From: Paraburkholderia xenovorans LB400
GTDB taxonomy: Bacteria > Pseudomonadota > Gammaproteobacteria > Burkholderiales > Burkholderiaceae
Assembly (NCBI RefSeq): GCF_000013645.1
Contig: NC_007952.1
Coordinates: forward strand, 62,001-126,000
Direction of reading: 5' to 3'
DNA: 64,000 nucleotides
Each line of letters starts with the position of its first letter. Positions within the stretch are counted from its first letter, which is position 1. Of this stretch, positions 44,201 through 52,544 are shown piece after piece. Position numbers and translations under genes: made by a program. The notes beneath the pieces are model-generated. The model saw only the letters and a program-made list of their open reading frames with translations, was not told where the DNA came from and did not search any database.

Positions 44201-44968
44201 GATACGGCGACCAGGCTGCCCGTGCGCCTCGCGATCTCGCTGCTGAAGAATTCGCGCGGTGAAATCGACGTGAACCTGCCGGTGTCGGGCTCGCTGTCGA
44301 ATCCCGAGTTCAGCATTGGCGGCCTGATCTGGCATGCGGTGCTCAATCTGCTGCAGAAGGCGGTGACCGCGCCGTTCTCGCTGATCGCCAACGCATTCGG
44401 CGGCAATGGCGAGGAGTTGGGGTACGTGGAATTCGAGCCAGGCTCGGCGACACTCACGGACGCCGACACCAAAAAGCTCGACACGATCGTGAAGGCGCTG
44501 GCCGACAAATCGTCGATCCGCATGGACCTGATCGGCCGCGTCGATCCGGCCATCGACGAACCCGCGTTGCGCACCGGCTATGTCGAGCGCCTCGTCAAGC
44601 AGCAGAAGATCAAGGACGTGGTGGGCAACGGCGAGAGCGTCGATCTGTCGACCGTCACCGTGGATCCGAAGGAGTACGACAAGTATCTGAGCAAGGCTTA
44701 CAAGTCGGCGGACTTCAAGAAGCCGCGCAACTTTGTCGGCTTGACGAAGAGCCTGCCGGACGACGAGATGAAGAGCGCGCTCGCCGCCAATGCGCCGATC
44801 GACGACGCCAGTCTGCGTCAGCTCGCGCAACAGCGGGCGCAGAGCGTGCAGCAGTATCTGGAAGGCAAGATCGACAGCAGCCGCGTGTTTATCGTCGCGC
44901 CGAAACTGAATGCCGACGGCATCAAGGACAAGGGTGCGACGACGCGGGTGGACTTCGGGTTGAAGTGA
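41231..44968 (+). CDS. Large DUF748 envelope protein with a C-terminal OmpA-like region
   Basis: 1245-residue protein anchored by one N-terminal span (VITGLLIFLVVFGLLGFFA, about residues 37-56), with the rest in the periplasm. Its pattern (IGRIALNPYTLRLEADRVHI; LENGQITFDDKLL; repeated beta-rich segments) is of the AsmA/DUF748 class, large proteins linked to lipid transport between membranes. Two Ala-rich linkers occur near residues 355-380 and 820-860. The last 200 residues look like a modified OmpA-like domain (GYVEFEPGSATLTDADTKKL; QRAQSVQQYLEGK), an uncommon ending. ATG 41231 is chosen because the frame's earlier residues look non-coding. Convergent with the MocR gene. Confidence 0.88.
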   Translation: MASLNKASLASSMQTVRDVAQSRRTRRVITGLLIFLVVFGLLGFFAAPPLIRHVAEQQLSKQLDRPATIGRIALNPYTLRLEADRVHIGERGGAGDFVDISRLIVQPSWSSLFRAAPIIDQVQLDSPRFHIVRYDAQRFNFTDLIEKFSKQPARPDSKPTLFSVSNIRLENGQITFDDKLLGATHVIDQWKLGIPFIATLPSKTDIFVEPLLRARIDGSPLAIDGKTKPFAASRESEVSLRFDGLDVPRLMSYAPTRLPVIVQSGKLSTDLKLNFVVSNDAPSLRVAGTIDLNDVDVQDQGKAPFFAARAVHVAAATLDPFRNLYHFDEIRIDAPTASLARDKDGVLSVEKMFAPEPAAAQPAASAPVAASAANAAAKAAPPLDLAIKRFVLNDGTVNVRDNAASRPVDAGLQKLAVTLTDFSTLATAPAHYTLNTDLKDSGGSLGVAGAFGFAAKTASAKLDLKSLNLPQLQPYLDTATAAQLRDGKLSATANVGANWSKLPAAVMVTDTQLDLQSLKVAAPGAKDPVIALTQGSARVRQVDVAARTAEIASIDTTGLAVDAERLKDGSINLAALGGRHEATPQRTAIHAVKKAQAEGPAWHYKIGELVLKDATANFTDNTTPQPVKLNITPLQLKVQNISDDLSRPLPVDLQATLNRKGTLGVKGDVTATPLKVAVKVNANRLDAAAFEPYFGGKLNAVIASALLNANGDLALSQAKSLKATYRGDMALVDVRMLDKASSDPFAGWGSLALSSLKADYDEHGTVVDAGRVTFTKFYGRVLLDAQGKLNLRDVVAHETGAAQSLTRDKSGADPVPLTPQAASTVAAASAPVPASAAAATVTAATAPQSPVKLHFGQLVLQQGRVTYTDNFIKPNFTANLVGIQGTVGAFGTQSTTAAPVDIAAKLAANGPLSIRGTINPLIAKPALDLTAVAHDIELTNLTPYSAKYAGYPITKGKLNVDLHYTLENDQLNANNHIFIDQLTFGDHVENDTATRLPVRLAISLLKNSRGEIDVNLPVSGSLSNPEFSIGGLIWHAVLNLLQKAVTAPFSLIANAFGGNGEELGYVEFEPGSATLTDADTKKLDTIVKALADKSSIRMDLIGRVDPAIDEPALRTGYVERLVKQQKIKDVVGNGESVDLSTVTVDPKEYDKYLSKAYKSADFKKPRNFVGLTKSLPDDEMKSALAANAPIDDASLRQLAQQRAQSVQQYLEGKIDSSRVFIVAPKLNADGIKDKGATTRVDFGLK

Positions 44969-44979
44969 GCGCGCGGCGC

Positions 44980-46530
44980 TCAGGCGGCGCGAGTCGGCGT
45001 CTTCAACGCGGTTTGCTCGATCACGCGCGCGAGTGTGTCGAACGCGGGACCGATCCTGTCGTTCGGCACGCACGCATAACCGAGCAGCAGTCCGCGACGC
45101 GCGGGCGTATCGCCGCTGTAGTAGCTCGCGAGCGGGCGCACGATCACGCCGGCATCGTAAGCGGCGGCCGTTACCGCGCGATCGTTCGCATGATCCGGCA
45201 GACCGAGTACGAGATGCAGGCCCGCTTCGTCGCCCATCACCGGCAACTCGGAGCCGAAACGCGCGGTGATGGCGTCGATCAGAATCTGCCGGCGTTCGCC
45301 GTACAGCGCGCGCATGCGCCGCACGTGCGAAGTGAGATGGCCGTCCATGATGAAGTCGGTCATCACCGCTTGCTGCATCAACTGACCTTCGCGGTATAAC
45401 TCGGCTACGCCCGTGCGGAACGTGTCGACCAGATGTTCCGGCGCGATCATGTAGCCGATGCGCAAACCCGGAAACAGCATCTTCCCCAGGCTGCCGACGT
45501 AGATCACCTGGCCGGCGTCGTCGAGTCCTTGCAGCGAGGCGAGCGGACGGCTGCCGTAGCGGAACTCGCTATCGTAGTCGTCCTCAATGATCCACACGTT
45601 GTGCTGGCGCGCGTATTCGAGCAGCGTGCGGCGGCGCGCGAGGCTCATCACCATGCCGAGCGGATACTGATGCGACGGCGTGACCAGCGCGAGGCGCGGC
45701 GGCTGTTGCAGATCCTGTTCGCGCGGATTCAGGCCTTCGTCGTCCACCGGTACCGGCACCAGGGTGATCCCGGACGATTGCAGCACACTGCGCGCGCCCC
45801 AATAGCAGGGTTCTTCGACCCACGCACGGTCGCCGACATCGGTCAACAAACGCACGGCGAGATCGATGGATTGGTGAATACCCGTGGTGATGATGATCTG
45901 ATCCGGCGTGCAATTCACCGAGCGCGCCACGCGCAGGTAATCCGACAACGCCCGCCGCAATGGCCGATAGCCGCCGCCGGGTGCATAAGTCAGCAGATCG
46001 GGATTGGCTTCCTTCCACAAACGCGCCTGCAGGCGGCTCCACGTGCGCGCCGGGAATTCCGCGACGTCGGGCACGCCCGGCATGAAGGCGCCCCATTGCT
46101 TGGCGGAAACGCCGGCGGTATCGATCAGACGGCGTCCGCGAGTGGAGAGGTCGCCCAGATCGCGTTTCGGCCGCCTGGTGGTTTCAATGGCCGCGTCGGC
46201 ATCTGTTTCGATGCCGCTCACCACCACTGGCTTCTTGCGCGCATTCACGGCGGCCGTGTCCGGCCGCGTGTCGGCGACATAAGTGCCGCTGCCGGTGGTC
46301 GAAATGACGTAGCCTTCAGCGGTCAACTGGTCGTAGACGTGCAGCACCGTGTTGCGCGCAATGCCGAGGTCTTGGGCGAGCGTGCGCGAACTGGGCAGCT
46401 TGGTGCCCGGCGGTAGCTGGCCGGTCAGGATGGCCTGCTGCATGAGCCGCAACGTCTGTCGGTAAACCGGTTCGGCAGCCGAACGATCGAGCCGCGCAGC
46501 GAGCCAATCCGACAAGATCACAGTGTCCAA
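44980..46530 (-). CDS. MocR-type regulator (GntR winged helix fused to class I aminotransferase)
   Basis: 516-residue PLP-dependent regulator like GabR, PdxR or TauR. The N-terminal winged helix is VYRQTLRLMQQAILTG then GTKLPSSRTLAQDLGIARNTVLHVYDQLTAEGYV (first 85 residues), and the aminotransferase-like domain (EDDYDSEFRYGSRPLASLQ; YVGSLGKMLFPGLRIGY) holds the PLP lysine in SLGKMLFPGLR. Start is TTG 46530; a stop codon lies three codons upstream, so no longer start exists. Divergent from a polyamine-type transporter, with GGTTC boxes between, so it most likely regulates that operon in response to an amine or amino acid. Confidence 0.92.
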   Translation of the reverse strand: MDTVILSDWLAARLDRSAAEPVYRQTLRLMQQAILTGQLPPGTKLPSSRTLAQDLGIARNTVLHVYDQLTAEGYVISTTGSGTYVADTRPDTAAVNARKKPVVVSGIETDADAAIETTRRPKRDLGDLSTRGRRLIDTAGVSAKQWGAFMPGVPDVAEFPARTWSRLQARLWKEANPDLLTYAPGGGYRPLRRALSDYLRVARSVNCTPDQIIITTGIHQSIDLAVRLLTDVGDRAWVEEPCYWGARSVLQSSGITLVPVPVDDEGLNPREQDLQQPPRLALVTPSHQYPLGMVMSLARRRTLLEYARQHNVWIIEDDYDSEFRYGSRPLASLQGLDDAGQVIYVGSLGKMLFPGLRIGYMIAPEHLVDTFRTGVAELYREGQLMQQAVMTDFIMDGHLTSHVRRMRALYGERRQILIDAITARFGSELPVMGDEAGLHLVLGLPDHANDRAVTAAAYDAGVIVRPLASYYSGDTPARRGLLLGYACVPNDRIGPAFDTLARVIEQTALKTPTRAA

Positions 46531-46531
46531 G

Positions 46532-46574
46532 TGGTTCTATCCGGAATAATGAAATGGTTCCATATTGTAGAACC
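46532..46574. promoter_or_regulatory. Three GGTTC boxes, probable MocR-regulator operator
   Basis: TGGTTCTA (46532-46539) and TGGTTCCA (46555-46562) are direct repeats 23 bases apart, and GTAGAACC (46567-46574) is a third copy inverted. GabR-type MocR regulators are known to bind direct repeats plus an inverted one of this spacing class. TATAGT at 46584-46589 is a candidate -10 for the transporter operon. Confidence 0.68.
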
Positions 46575-46659
46575 GTAACGGTCTATAGTGGGCCACGCAA
46601 TGGATGCAATCCCGCTGCTTTGCACGGGAGTTAGCCGGACCGCAGAGGAGACCTGGACG

Positions 46660-47757
46660 ATGAAAACCGATGACGTGATCGTCAGCTTTCGAGGTGTGCG
46701 CAAGACGTACGACGGAGAAACGCTGGTCGTCAAACAACTTGATCTGGATATATACCAAGGCGAATTTCTGACGCTGCTCGGGCCGTCCGGATCAGGGAAA
46801 ACCACCTGTCTGATGATGCTGGCGGGTTTTGAATTTCCCACCGGCGGCGAAATCTGGCTGGACGGCACGCTGCTCAACACCGTGCCCCCGCATAAGCGCA
46901 ACATCGGCATGGTGTTTCAGAACTATGCGCTGTTTCCGCATCTGACGGTTGAACAGAACGTTGCATATCCGTTGACCGTGCGCAAGATTTCGGCGCAGGA
47001 ACGCGCGCATCGCACCAACAACGCGTTGAAGATGGTGCGCATGGAGAGCTTTGCAAAGCGCTATCCGGCGCAACTCTCCGGCGGCCAGCAGCAGCGTATC
47101 GCGCTCGCCCGTGCGCTGGTGTTCGAGCCGAAGCTCGTGCTGATGGACGAGCCGCTCGGCGCGCTGGACAAACAGTTGCGCGAACACATGCAGTACGAAC
47201 TTAAATCATTGCACGAGAAACTCGGCGTGACGTTTGTGTACGTCACGCACGATCAGGGCGAGGCGCTGACCATGTCGGATCGCGTGGCCGTGTTCGACAA
47301 AGGCATCGTGCAGCAACTCGATACCGTCGATCGTCTGTACGAATCGCCGTGCAACGAGTTCGTGGCGAACTTTATCGGCGACAGCAACAGGCTGCGCGGC
47401 ACGATCGCGAATGTCGATGGTGAGTATTGCGAATTCCGGTTGAGCGACGGCACGCGTCTTACTGGGCGCAACATCGGCGGGGCGCGGGCGGGCACGCCGG
47501 CGGTCGCGTGTATTCGGCCCGAGCGCATGAAGCTCGCCAACGGCCTGTCACGGCCCGGCGCCAATGCGCTCGCCGGTGAGGCGCGCGGGCTGATCTATTT
47601 CGGCGACCACGTGCGCATGCGCTGTGGTTTGCCGCAACAGGACGAGTGCTTCGTCAAGGTGCCGCTCGGCACCGACGCGCTCGACACCTTCGCGCCCGGC
47701 GCGCCGGTCGCGCTGGAGTTCGCACCCGAGCATCTGCGGGTTTTCGCGGGAGCGTGA
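46660..47757 (+). CDS. Polyamine-type ABC transporter ATP-binding protein (PotA-like)
   Basis: 365-residue ATPase. GAGGAG at 46645-46650 is 9 bases before ATG 46660 (MKTDDVIVSFRGV); the frame opens upstream. Walker A GPSGSGKTT, Q-loop GMVFQNYALFPHLTVEQN, signature LSGGQQQRIALARAL, Walker B LVLMDEPLGALD, H-loop VYVTHDQGEAL. The C-terminal regulatory TOBE domain follows from NFIGDSNRLRG. Operon order ATPase, binding protein, two permeases is typical of spermidine/putrescine systems of this group. Confidence 0.94.
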   Translation: MKTDDVIVSFRGVRKTYDGETLVVKQLDLDIYQGEFLTLLGPSGSGKTTCLMMLAGFEFPTGGEIWLDGTLLNTVPPHKRNIGMVFQNYALFPHLTVEQNVAYPLTVRKISAQERAHRTNNALKMVRMESFAKRYPAQLSGGQQQRIALARALVFEPKLVLMDEPLGALDKQLREHMQYELKSLHEKLGVTFVYVTHDQGEALTMSDRVAVFDKGIVQQLDTVDRLYESPCNEFVANFIGDSNRLRGTIANVDGEYCEFRLSDGTRLTGRNIGGARAGTPAVACIRPERMKLANGLSRPGANALAGEARGLIYFGDHVRMRCGLPQQDECFVKVPLGTDALDTFAPGAPVALEFAPEHLRVFAGA

Positions 47758-47866
47758 ACGCGCCGGACACGCAAGGTGTTCAACGCAGGCAGGTCGGATC
47801 AGGCAGCACATAACAAAGTCGCACTGTAGTAGCTGGAAGCACACCACCAAAGGAGAGCAACACACC

Positions 47867-48916
47867 ATGAGCAAGATCGGGAAATCGCGCTGCGCCATCG
47901 CTGTTGGTGCCGTGGCGCTCGCGCTGGGCGCCGCGCAAGTCAATGCCGCCGAATTGACGGTCGTCAATTTCGGCGGTGCAAATGGCGATGCGCAAAAGGT
48001 CGCTTTCAACCAGCCGTTCGAAAAGGAGACCAGCAATAAAGTCACCGCTGTCGAATACAACGGCGAGCAGGCCAAAGTGAAAGCGATGGTCGAAGCCAGG
48101 CACGTGAACTGGGACGTGGTGGAAGTCGAATCGGGCGATATCGGCCGCGGCTGTGATGAAGGGCTGTACGAGAAACTCGACTGGTCGAAGATCGGCAAGA
48201 AGTCGGATCTGATTCCTGAAGCACCGCAAACCTGCGGCGTGGGCTTCTTCGTGTGGTCGACGGCACTCGCGTATAACGCGGACAAGCTGAAAACGGCACC
48301 GGCCGGCTGGGCCGATTTCTGGGACGTCAAGAAATTCCCGGGCAAGCGCGCCATGCGCAAGGGCGCGCGCTACAACCTCGAATTCGCGTTGATGGCCGAC
48401 GGCGTGCCGCCGAAGGACGTCTACAAGGTACTCGCCACCAAGGCAGGCCAGGACCGCGCGTTCAAGAAGCTCGACGAGCTGAAGCCGAACATTCAGTGGT
48501 GGGAAGCGGGCGCGCAGCCGCCGCAATTCCTCGTGGCGGGCGACGTGGTGATGTCCACCGCGTACAACGGCCGGATCGACGCCGCGCAGAAGGAAGGCAA
48601 GAACCTGAAGGTGGTGTGGAACGGCAGCATCTACGACCTCGACTACTGGGCGATTCCGAAGGGCACGCCGAACAAGGCGCTGGCCGAGAAGTACATTGCC
48701 TATTCGATTTCGTCGAAGCCGCAGCAGGACTACGCGCACAACATCGCGTACGGCCCGGTGAACGTGACGGCCATCAAGGCGCTCGATCCGAAGACGCTCG
48801 CCAATCTGCCGAACTCGCCGGCCAACGGCAAGAACGCGGTGCTGCAGGACCTCGCGTTCTGGACCGATCATGGCGACGAGCTGGAGCAGCGTTTTTCGTC
48901 GTGGGCTTCGAAGTAA
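47867..48916 (+). CDS. Polyamine-type ABC transporter substrate-binding protein
   Basis: 349-residue periplasmic protein of the PotD/PotF-like group. AAGGAG at 47850-47855 lies 11 bases before ATG 47867. Signal peptide MSKIGKSRCAIAVGAVALALGAAQVNA, about 27 residues; mature start AELTVVNFGGANGDAQK. The fold pattern (NWDVVEVESGDIGRGCDEG; FWDVKKFPGKRAMRKGARY; STAYNGRIDAAQKEGKN) fits, ending in a Trp-rich region. Ligand could be putrescine, spermidine or a related amine such as GABA; no binding pocket can be read with certainty. Confidence 0.92.
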   Translation: MSKIGKSRCAIAVGAVALALGAAQVNAAELTVVNFGGANGDAQKVAFNQPFEKETSNKVTAVEYNGEQAKVKAMVEARHVNWDVVEVESGDIGRGCDEGLYEKLDWSKIGKKSDLIPEAPQTCGVGFFVWSTALAYNADKLKTAPAGWADFWDVKKFPGKRAMRKGARYNLEFALMADGVPPKDVYKVLATKAGQDRAFKKLDELKPNIQWWEAGAQPPQFLVAGDVVMSTAYNGRIDAAQKEGKNLKVVWNGSIYDLDYWAIPKGTPNKALAEKYIAYSISSKPQQDYAHNIAYGPVNVTAIKALDPKTLANLPNSPANGKNAVLQDLAFWTDHGDELEQRFSSWASK

Positions 48917-48982
48917 CGGGCATGGTGTGAGAAGGCGCGGCTCGAGCTTCGGCGAAGCCGCGCGACAAAAAGGAGAACGGGT

Positions 48983-50260
48983 GTGACTACGATGACCATC
49001 GCTGCCGATTCGACGCCTGAATCAAGCGGCCGGCTCAAGCGCGAGTTGAGAGCCGCGGAGTCCAGAAAGCGGGCCGTGGCCCTGCTGCTGATCGCACCGC
49101 TCGCAATCTTTCTGTTATTGATTTTCGTCGTGCCAATCGGCGCGCTGCTCACGCGCGCCGCGCAGAATCCCGAAGTCGTCAACGCACTGCCGCATACGCT
49201 GACGGCATTGAGCGCGTGGGACCGCAAGACCCCGCCGCCGGATGCCGCGTATGTCGCCCTCGCTACCGACCTCGCCGCGGTCGCCGACAGCGACGGCATG
49301 GGCGCGCTCGCGCGCCGCCTGAACGTCGAGATTCCGGGTTATCGCTCGCTGATCGCCAAGTCAGCGCGCGCCATGCCGTTCGTCGACGACAACAGCAAAC
49401 CCTTGCAACTGACGCCTGCCCAGGTCCACGCCAAATTCGTCGAGCTGGACGAACGCTGGAACGATATCGCCTACTGGCAAACCATTGCAAAAAATTCGAG
49501 CGCGTACTCGCCGTTCTATCTGCTCGCTTCGCTGGATCACAAGCAGGACGCGTTCGGCCACGTCATTCCGACCGATCCCGAGCAACAGATCTATCTCGCC
49601 GTGTTCAGCCGCACCTTTGTGATCGGCGCGGCGGTGACCTTCTTCGCGCTGCTGCTCGGCTACCCGCTCGCATACTGGATTTCGACGCTGCCCGAACGTC
49701 GCGCGAATCTGGTGATGATTCTCGTGCTGATTCCATTCTGGACCTCGATTCTCGTGCGCGTGGCGGCGTGGATCGTGATTCTGCAAAGCGAAGGGCTGGT
49801 GAACAAGGCGTTGATCGGCAGCGGGCTGCTGCATGATCCGCTGTCGTTGCTGTTCAACCGCACCGGCGTCTACATTTCGATGACGCATATTCTGCTGCCG
49901 TTCATGATCCTGCCGCTCTATAGCGTGATGAAGTCGATCCCGCCGACCTATCAGCGCGCCGCGGTCTCGCTCGGCAGCCATCCGTTCGCCGCGTTCTGGC
50001 GCGTGTACGTGCCGCAAACCTATCCGGGCATCGGCGCGGGCGCGTTGCTGGTGTTCATTCTGGCGATCGGCTATTACATTACGCCGGCGTTGCTGGGTGG
50101 ACCGAACGATCAGATGGTCAGCTACTACGTCGCGTACTACACCAACGTGACGATCAACTGGGGCATGGCGTGCGCGCTCGGCGGCTTGCTGCTCGCCGCG
50201 ACGCTCGTGCTGTACGTCATTTACGGGCGCTTCACGCGTTCGTCATTGAGCCTCGGCTGA
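48983..50260 (+). CDS. Polyamine-type ABC transporter permease with a large periplasmic insertion
   Basis: 425 residues; PotB/PotH of E. coli have about 275-320. GTG 48983 follows AAGGAG (48970-48975) by 7 bases. TM1 spans about residues 32-56, then a hydrophilic, largely helical loop of about 150 residues (57-207, for example AYVALATDLAAVADSDGMG, HAKFVELDERWNDIAYWQTI) before TM2 (LAVFSRTFVIGAAVTFFALL). The rest has the usual spans and the coupling EAA-like loop (AAVSLGSHPFAAFWRVYVPQ). The extra loop would face the periplasm, close to the binding protein. Confidence 0.92.
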   Translation: MTTMTIAADSTPESSGRLKRELRAAESRKRAVALLLIAPLAIFLLLIFVVPIGALLTRAAQNPEVVNALPHTLTALSAWDRKTPPPDAAYVALATDLAAVADSDGMGALARRLNVEIPGYRSLIAKSARAMPFVDDNSKPLQLTPAQVHAKFVELDERWNDIAYWQTIAKNSSAYSPFYLLASLDHKQDAFGHVIPTDPEQQIYLAVFSRTFVIGAAVTFFALLLGYPLAYWISTLPERRANLVMILVLIPFWTSILVRVAAWIVILQSEGLVNKALIGSGLLHDPLSLLFNRTGVYISMTHILLPFMILPLYSVMKSIPPTYQRAAVSLGSHPFAAFWRVYVPQTYPGIGAGALLVFILAIGYYITPALLGGPNDQMVSYYVAYYTNVTINWGMACALGGLLLAATLVLYVIYGRFTRSSLSLG

Positions 50261-50274
50261 ACGGAGTCATTGCA

Positions 50275-51114
50275 ATGAAACTTGCCAAGCCATTGTTCGC
50301 GCCGCATACGTCGTGGGTGGAGCGCGTCTGGTATTTCGCGCTGCGCGGTCTCGCCGTGCTGACGCTGCTGTATCTCATCTTGCCGGTGCTGGCGATCGTA
50401 CCGCTGTCGTTTTCGTCGAGCACGTTCCTGGTGTATCCGATTCCGGGCTGGTCGCTGCGCTGGTATCAGAACCTGATTGCATCCGACGAATGGCGCATGG
50501 CCGCCAGGAACAGCTTTATCGTCGCGCCTTCGGCGACGGTGGTCGCGACCGTGCTCGGCACGCTGGCGGCAATCGGCCTGACCAAAGCGAATTTCCGCGG
50601 CAAAGGGTTGCTCATGGCGATCCTGATTTCGCCGATGATCGTGCCGGTGGTGGTGGTCGGCGTGGGCATGTATCTGTTCTTTGCGCCGCTTGGACTGGCC
50701 AATACGTATATCGGCCTGATTCTCGCGCATGCGTCGCTCGGTGTGCCGTTTGTCGTGACCACGGTTGCGGCGACGTTGCAGGGTTTCAACTACAACCTGG
50801 TGCGCGCGAGTTTGTCGCTGGGTGCGAATCCGGTGAAGACGTTTTTCCGCATCACGTTGCCGGTCATCGCGCCGGGCGTGATCTCGGGCGCGCTGTTCGC
50901 GTTCGCGACTTCATTCGATGAAGTCGTCGTGACCCTGTTCCTCGCGGGCGCGGATCAGACTACGCTGCCCCGGCAGATGTTTACCGGCATTCGGGAAAAC
51001 ATCAGCCCGACCATCGCCGCGCTGGCGACCATTCTGATTATCTTTTCGACCAGCCTGTTGCTGGCGCTCGAGTGGCTGCGTGGGCGAAATGCAGCACGGG
51101 CGGTCAGGGCTTGA
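50275..51114 (+). CDS. Polyamine-type ABC transporter permease (PotC/PotI-like)
   Basis: 279-residue second permease. CGGAG at 50262-50266 lies 8 bases before ATG 50275 (MKLAKPLFAPHTSW); the frame opens further upstream, inside the previous gene. Six spans: first LRGLAVLTLLYLILPVLAIVPLSF, then FIVAPSATVVATVLGTLAAIGL and others; the coupling loop is RASLSLGANPVKTFFRITLPVIAPG. Usual length, lacking the insertion of the partner. The operon ends at a double hairpin overlapping the stop region. Confidence 0.93.
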   Translation: MKLAKPLFAPHTSWVERVWYFALRGLAVLTLLYLILPVLAIVPLSFSSSTFLVYPIPGWSLRWYQNLIASDEWRMAARNSFIVAPSATVVATVLGTLAAIGLTKANFRGKGLLMAILISPMIVPVVVVGVGMYLFFAPLGLANTYIGLILAHASLGVPFVVTTVAATLQGFNYNLVRASLSLGANPVKTFFRITLPVIAPGVISGALFAFATSFDEVVVTLFLAGADQTTLPRQMFTGIRENISPTIAALATILIIFSTSLLLALEWLRGRNAARAVRA

Positions 51115-51145
51115 TTGCATGCAGTGCAATCGGAAGACCGCCCTT
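51098..51145 (+). terminator. Double-stem hairpin at the end of the polyamine-type operon
   Basis: An outer stem GGGCGGTC/GACCGCCC (51098-51105 with 51136-51143) encloses an inner GATTGCA/TGCAATC (51113-51119 with 51125-51131). The permease stop codon lies inside. Only a short TTATT follows, so strength is uncertain. Confidence 0.5.
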
Positions 51146-51270
51146 ATTCGAGATGCATCATAAACAGCAAATTGTCGGTGTTATTCTAAGATTGTTCCCA
51201 TTCCCTGCGTATCTGCGTCTCTTCATACTCGTAGGCGTCGATAAGAAGATGCGCTCGTCGCAGAGAATCA

Positions 51271-52350
51271 ATGAAACACCAGCTAACGGTGCTTGTGTGC
51301 GCGCTGGCCTTGACGGCCTGCGCGGACCACGCCGCGCGTGAACGACTCGGCATCGAAGATGCCACATTGCTGAAAACCGGTTTCGGCGCTACGCAGGACG
51401 AAGCCGCAGGCGCGGTCAACGCGCAATGGGTCAGCACCTACGCACCCATCGCAAGCAGTAATACGGCGCTGGCCGGCCTGCAGACGCGGCTCGACCGCCT
51501 GCCGGGCGATAAGAACAGCTATTTTTACGCCAAAGCACAATGCTGGATCAATGCCGCCCAACAGGCGCGGCAAGCTAATGACCGTTGGGGATTCGTCGAG
51601 GAGGCAATCGGCCAGGCGGCCACCATCACAATAGGCCTCGAGAACGGCGCGCCGCTATCCGCTGCCAATCCCGCACTGCGCACCGTATCCACGGTGCGCC
51701 CCGATCTGTGGAAGATCGTCAATACCATCAAGGCGGATCCTGCGGTTGCTCAATGCCCGCAGGCACAGCAGCCGCTCGCGTGCGCCGAAGTCGAACTCGC
51801 GCAAGCCGGGCATGATGCATGGCGCCGCAGCTTCACCAACGCCGAGAAACGCTTGCCCGAGGTGCAGGACAACTTGCGCCAGTCGGCGCAAAGAGCGCTG
51901 CAATGCAAGCAGGCGCTTCAGGCGCCCGCATCCATGTCCGCGCCAGAGCAAGGTTCTGTTGCCAAACCGCAGCAAAAGATCACGCTGAAGGCCGATTCCC
52001 TTTTCCGTTTCAACGGCGGCGACGAAGCCGCCATGCTGCCCGCCGGCAAGCGCCAGCTCGACGACGTGGCAACAGGTCTGAACAACGCTCCCGCGCTGCA
52101 TGAACTGAAGATCACCGGCTACGCCGACCGCCTCGGCGACAAGTCATACAACCTCGGTTTGTCCATGCAGCGTGCACGGACGGTCGAGCGATATCTACGA
52201 GCGCATGGCGTGAGCGTGCCGATCACTGCGCAAGGCAGAGGCAGCGCGAATCCGCTGGTCGACTGCCGCCGAACAAAGCGCGATGCCCTGGTGAAATGCC
52301 TCGCGCCGAATCGCCGCGTCGAGATCGAACTTGTCGCGGCGCGTTCCTAG
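51271..52350 (+). CDS. OmpA-like lipoprotein
   Basis: 359-residue predicted outer-membrane lipoprotein. Signal MKHQLTVLVCALALTAC, lipobox LTAC with Cys17. The middle (residues 30-210) is an Ala/Gln-rich helical region without recognised domain (QCWINAAQQARQANDRWGFV). The C-terminal 110 residues are an OmpA domain that binds peptidoglycan: FRFNGGDEAAMLPAGKRQLD, KITGYADRLGDKSYNLGLSMQRA and RRVEIELV, with the usual Asp/Arg pair. It is separated from the response regulator gene by about 190 bases and probably transcribed on its own. Confidence 0.88.
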   Translation: MKHQLTVLVCALALTACADHAARERLGIEDATLLKTGFGATQDEAAGAVNAQWVSTYAPIASSNTALAGLQTRLDRLPGDKNSYFYAKAQCWINAAQQARQANDRWGFVEEAIGQAATITIGLENGAPLSAANPALRTVSTVRPDLWKIVNTIKADPAVAQCPQAQQPLACAEVELAQAGHDAWRRSFTNAEKRLPEVQDNLRQSAQRALQCKQALQAPASMSAPEQGSVAKPQQKITLKADSLFRFNGGDEAAMLPAGKRQLDDVATGLNNAPALHELKITGYADRLGDKSYNLGLSMQRARTVERYLRAHGVSVPITAQGRGSANPLVDCRRTKRDALVKCLAPNRRVEIELVAARS

Positions 52351-52544
52351 TGTGTCCTTGCATCTAACACGATCCTGCGTTCCGGCGCGCGAACAAGAGC
52401 GCGCAGAAGGTCGATCGTTTCGACAAGTCCGTGTCGTACCACCATTCGCCACGGGCCATTGTGCCGCACACATTCGTGCGTCCTCAAGCTTGGCGCTGAC
52501 ATCAATCGGCGTCTTAACGCGTGTGTTCAGAAGGAATAAGAAAT

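Noticed and set aside
42560..45073. 837-residue open frame on the minus strand opposite the DUF748 gene
   Set aside because: Arg/His/Gln-rich translation typical of the antisense of a high-GC gene; the plus-strand frame has a membrane anchor and family motifs.
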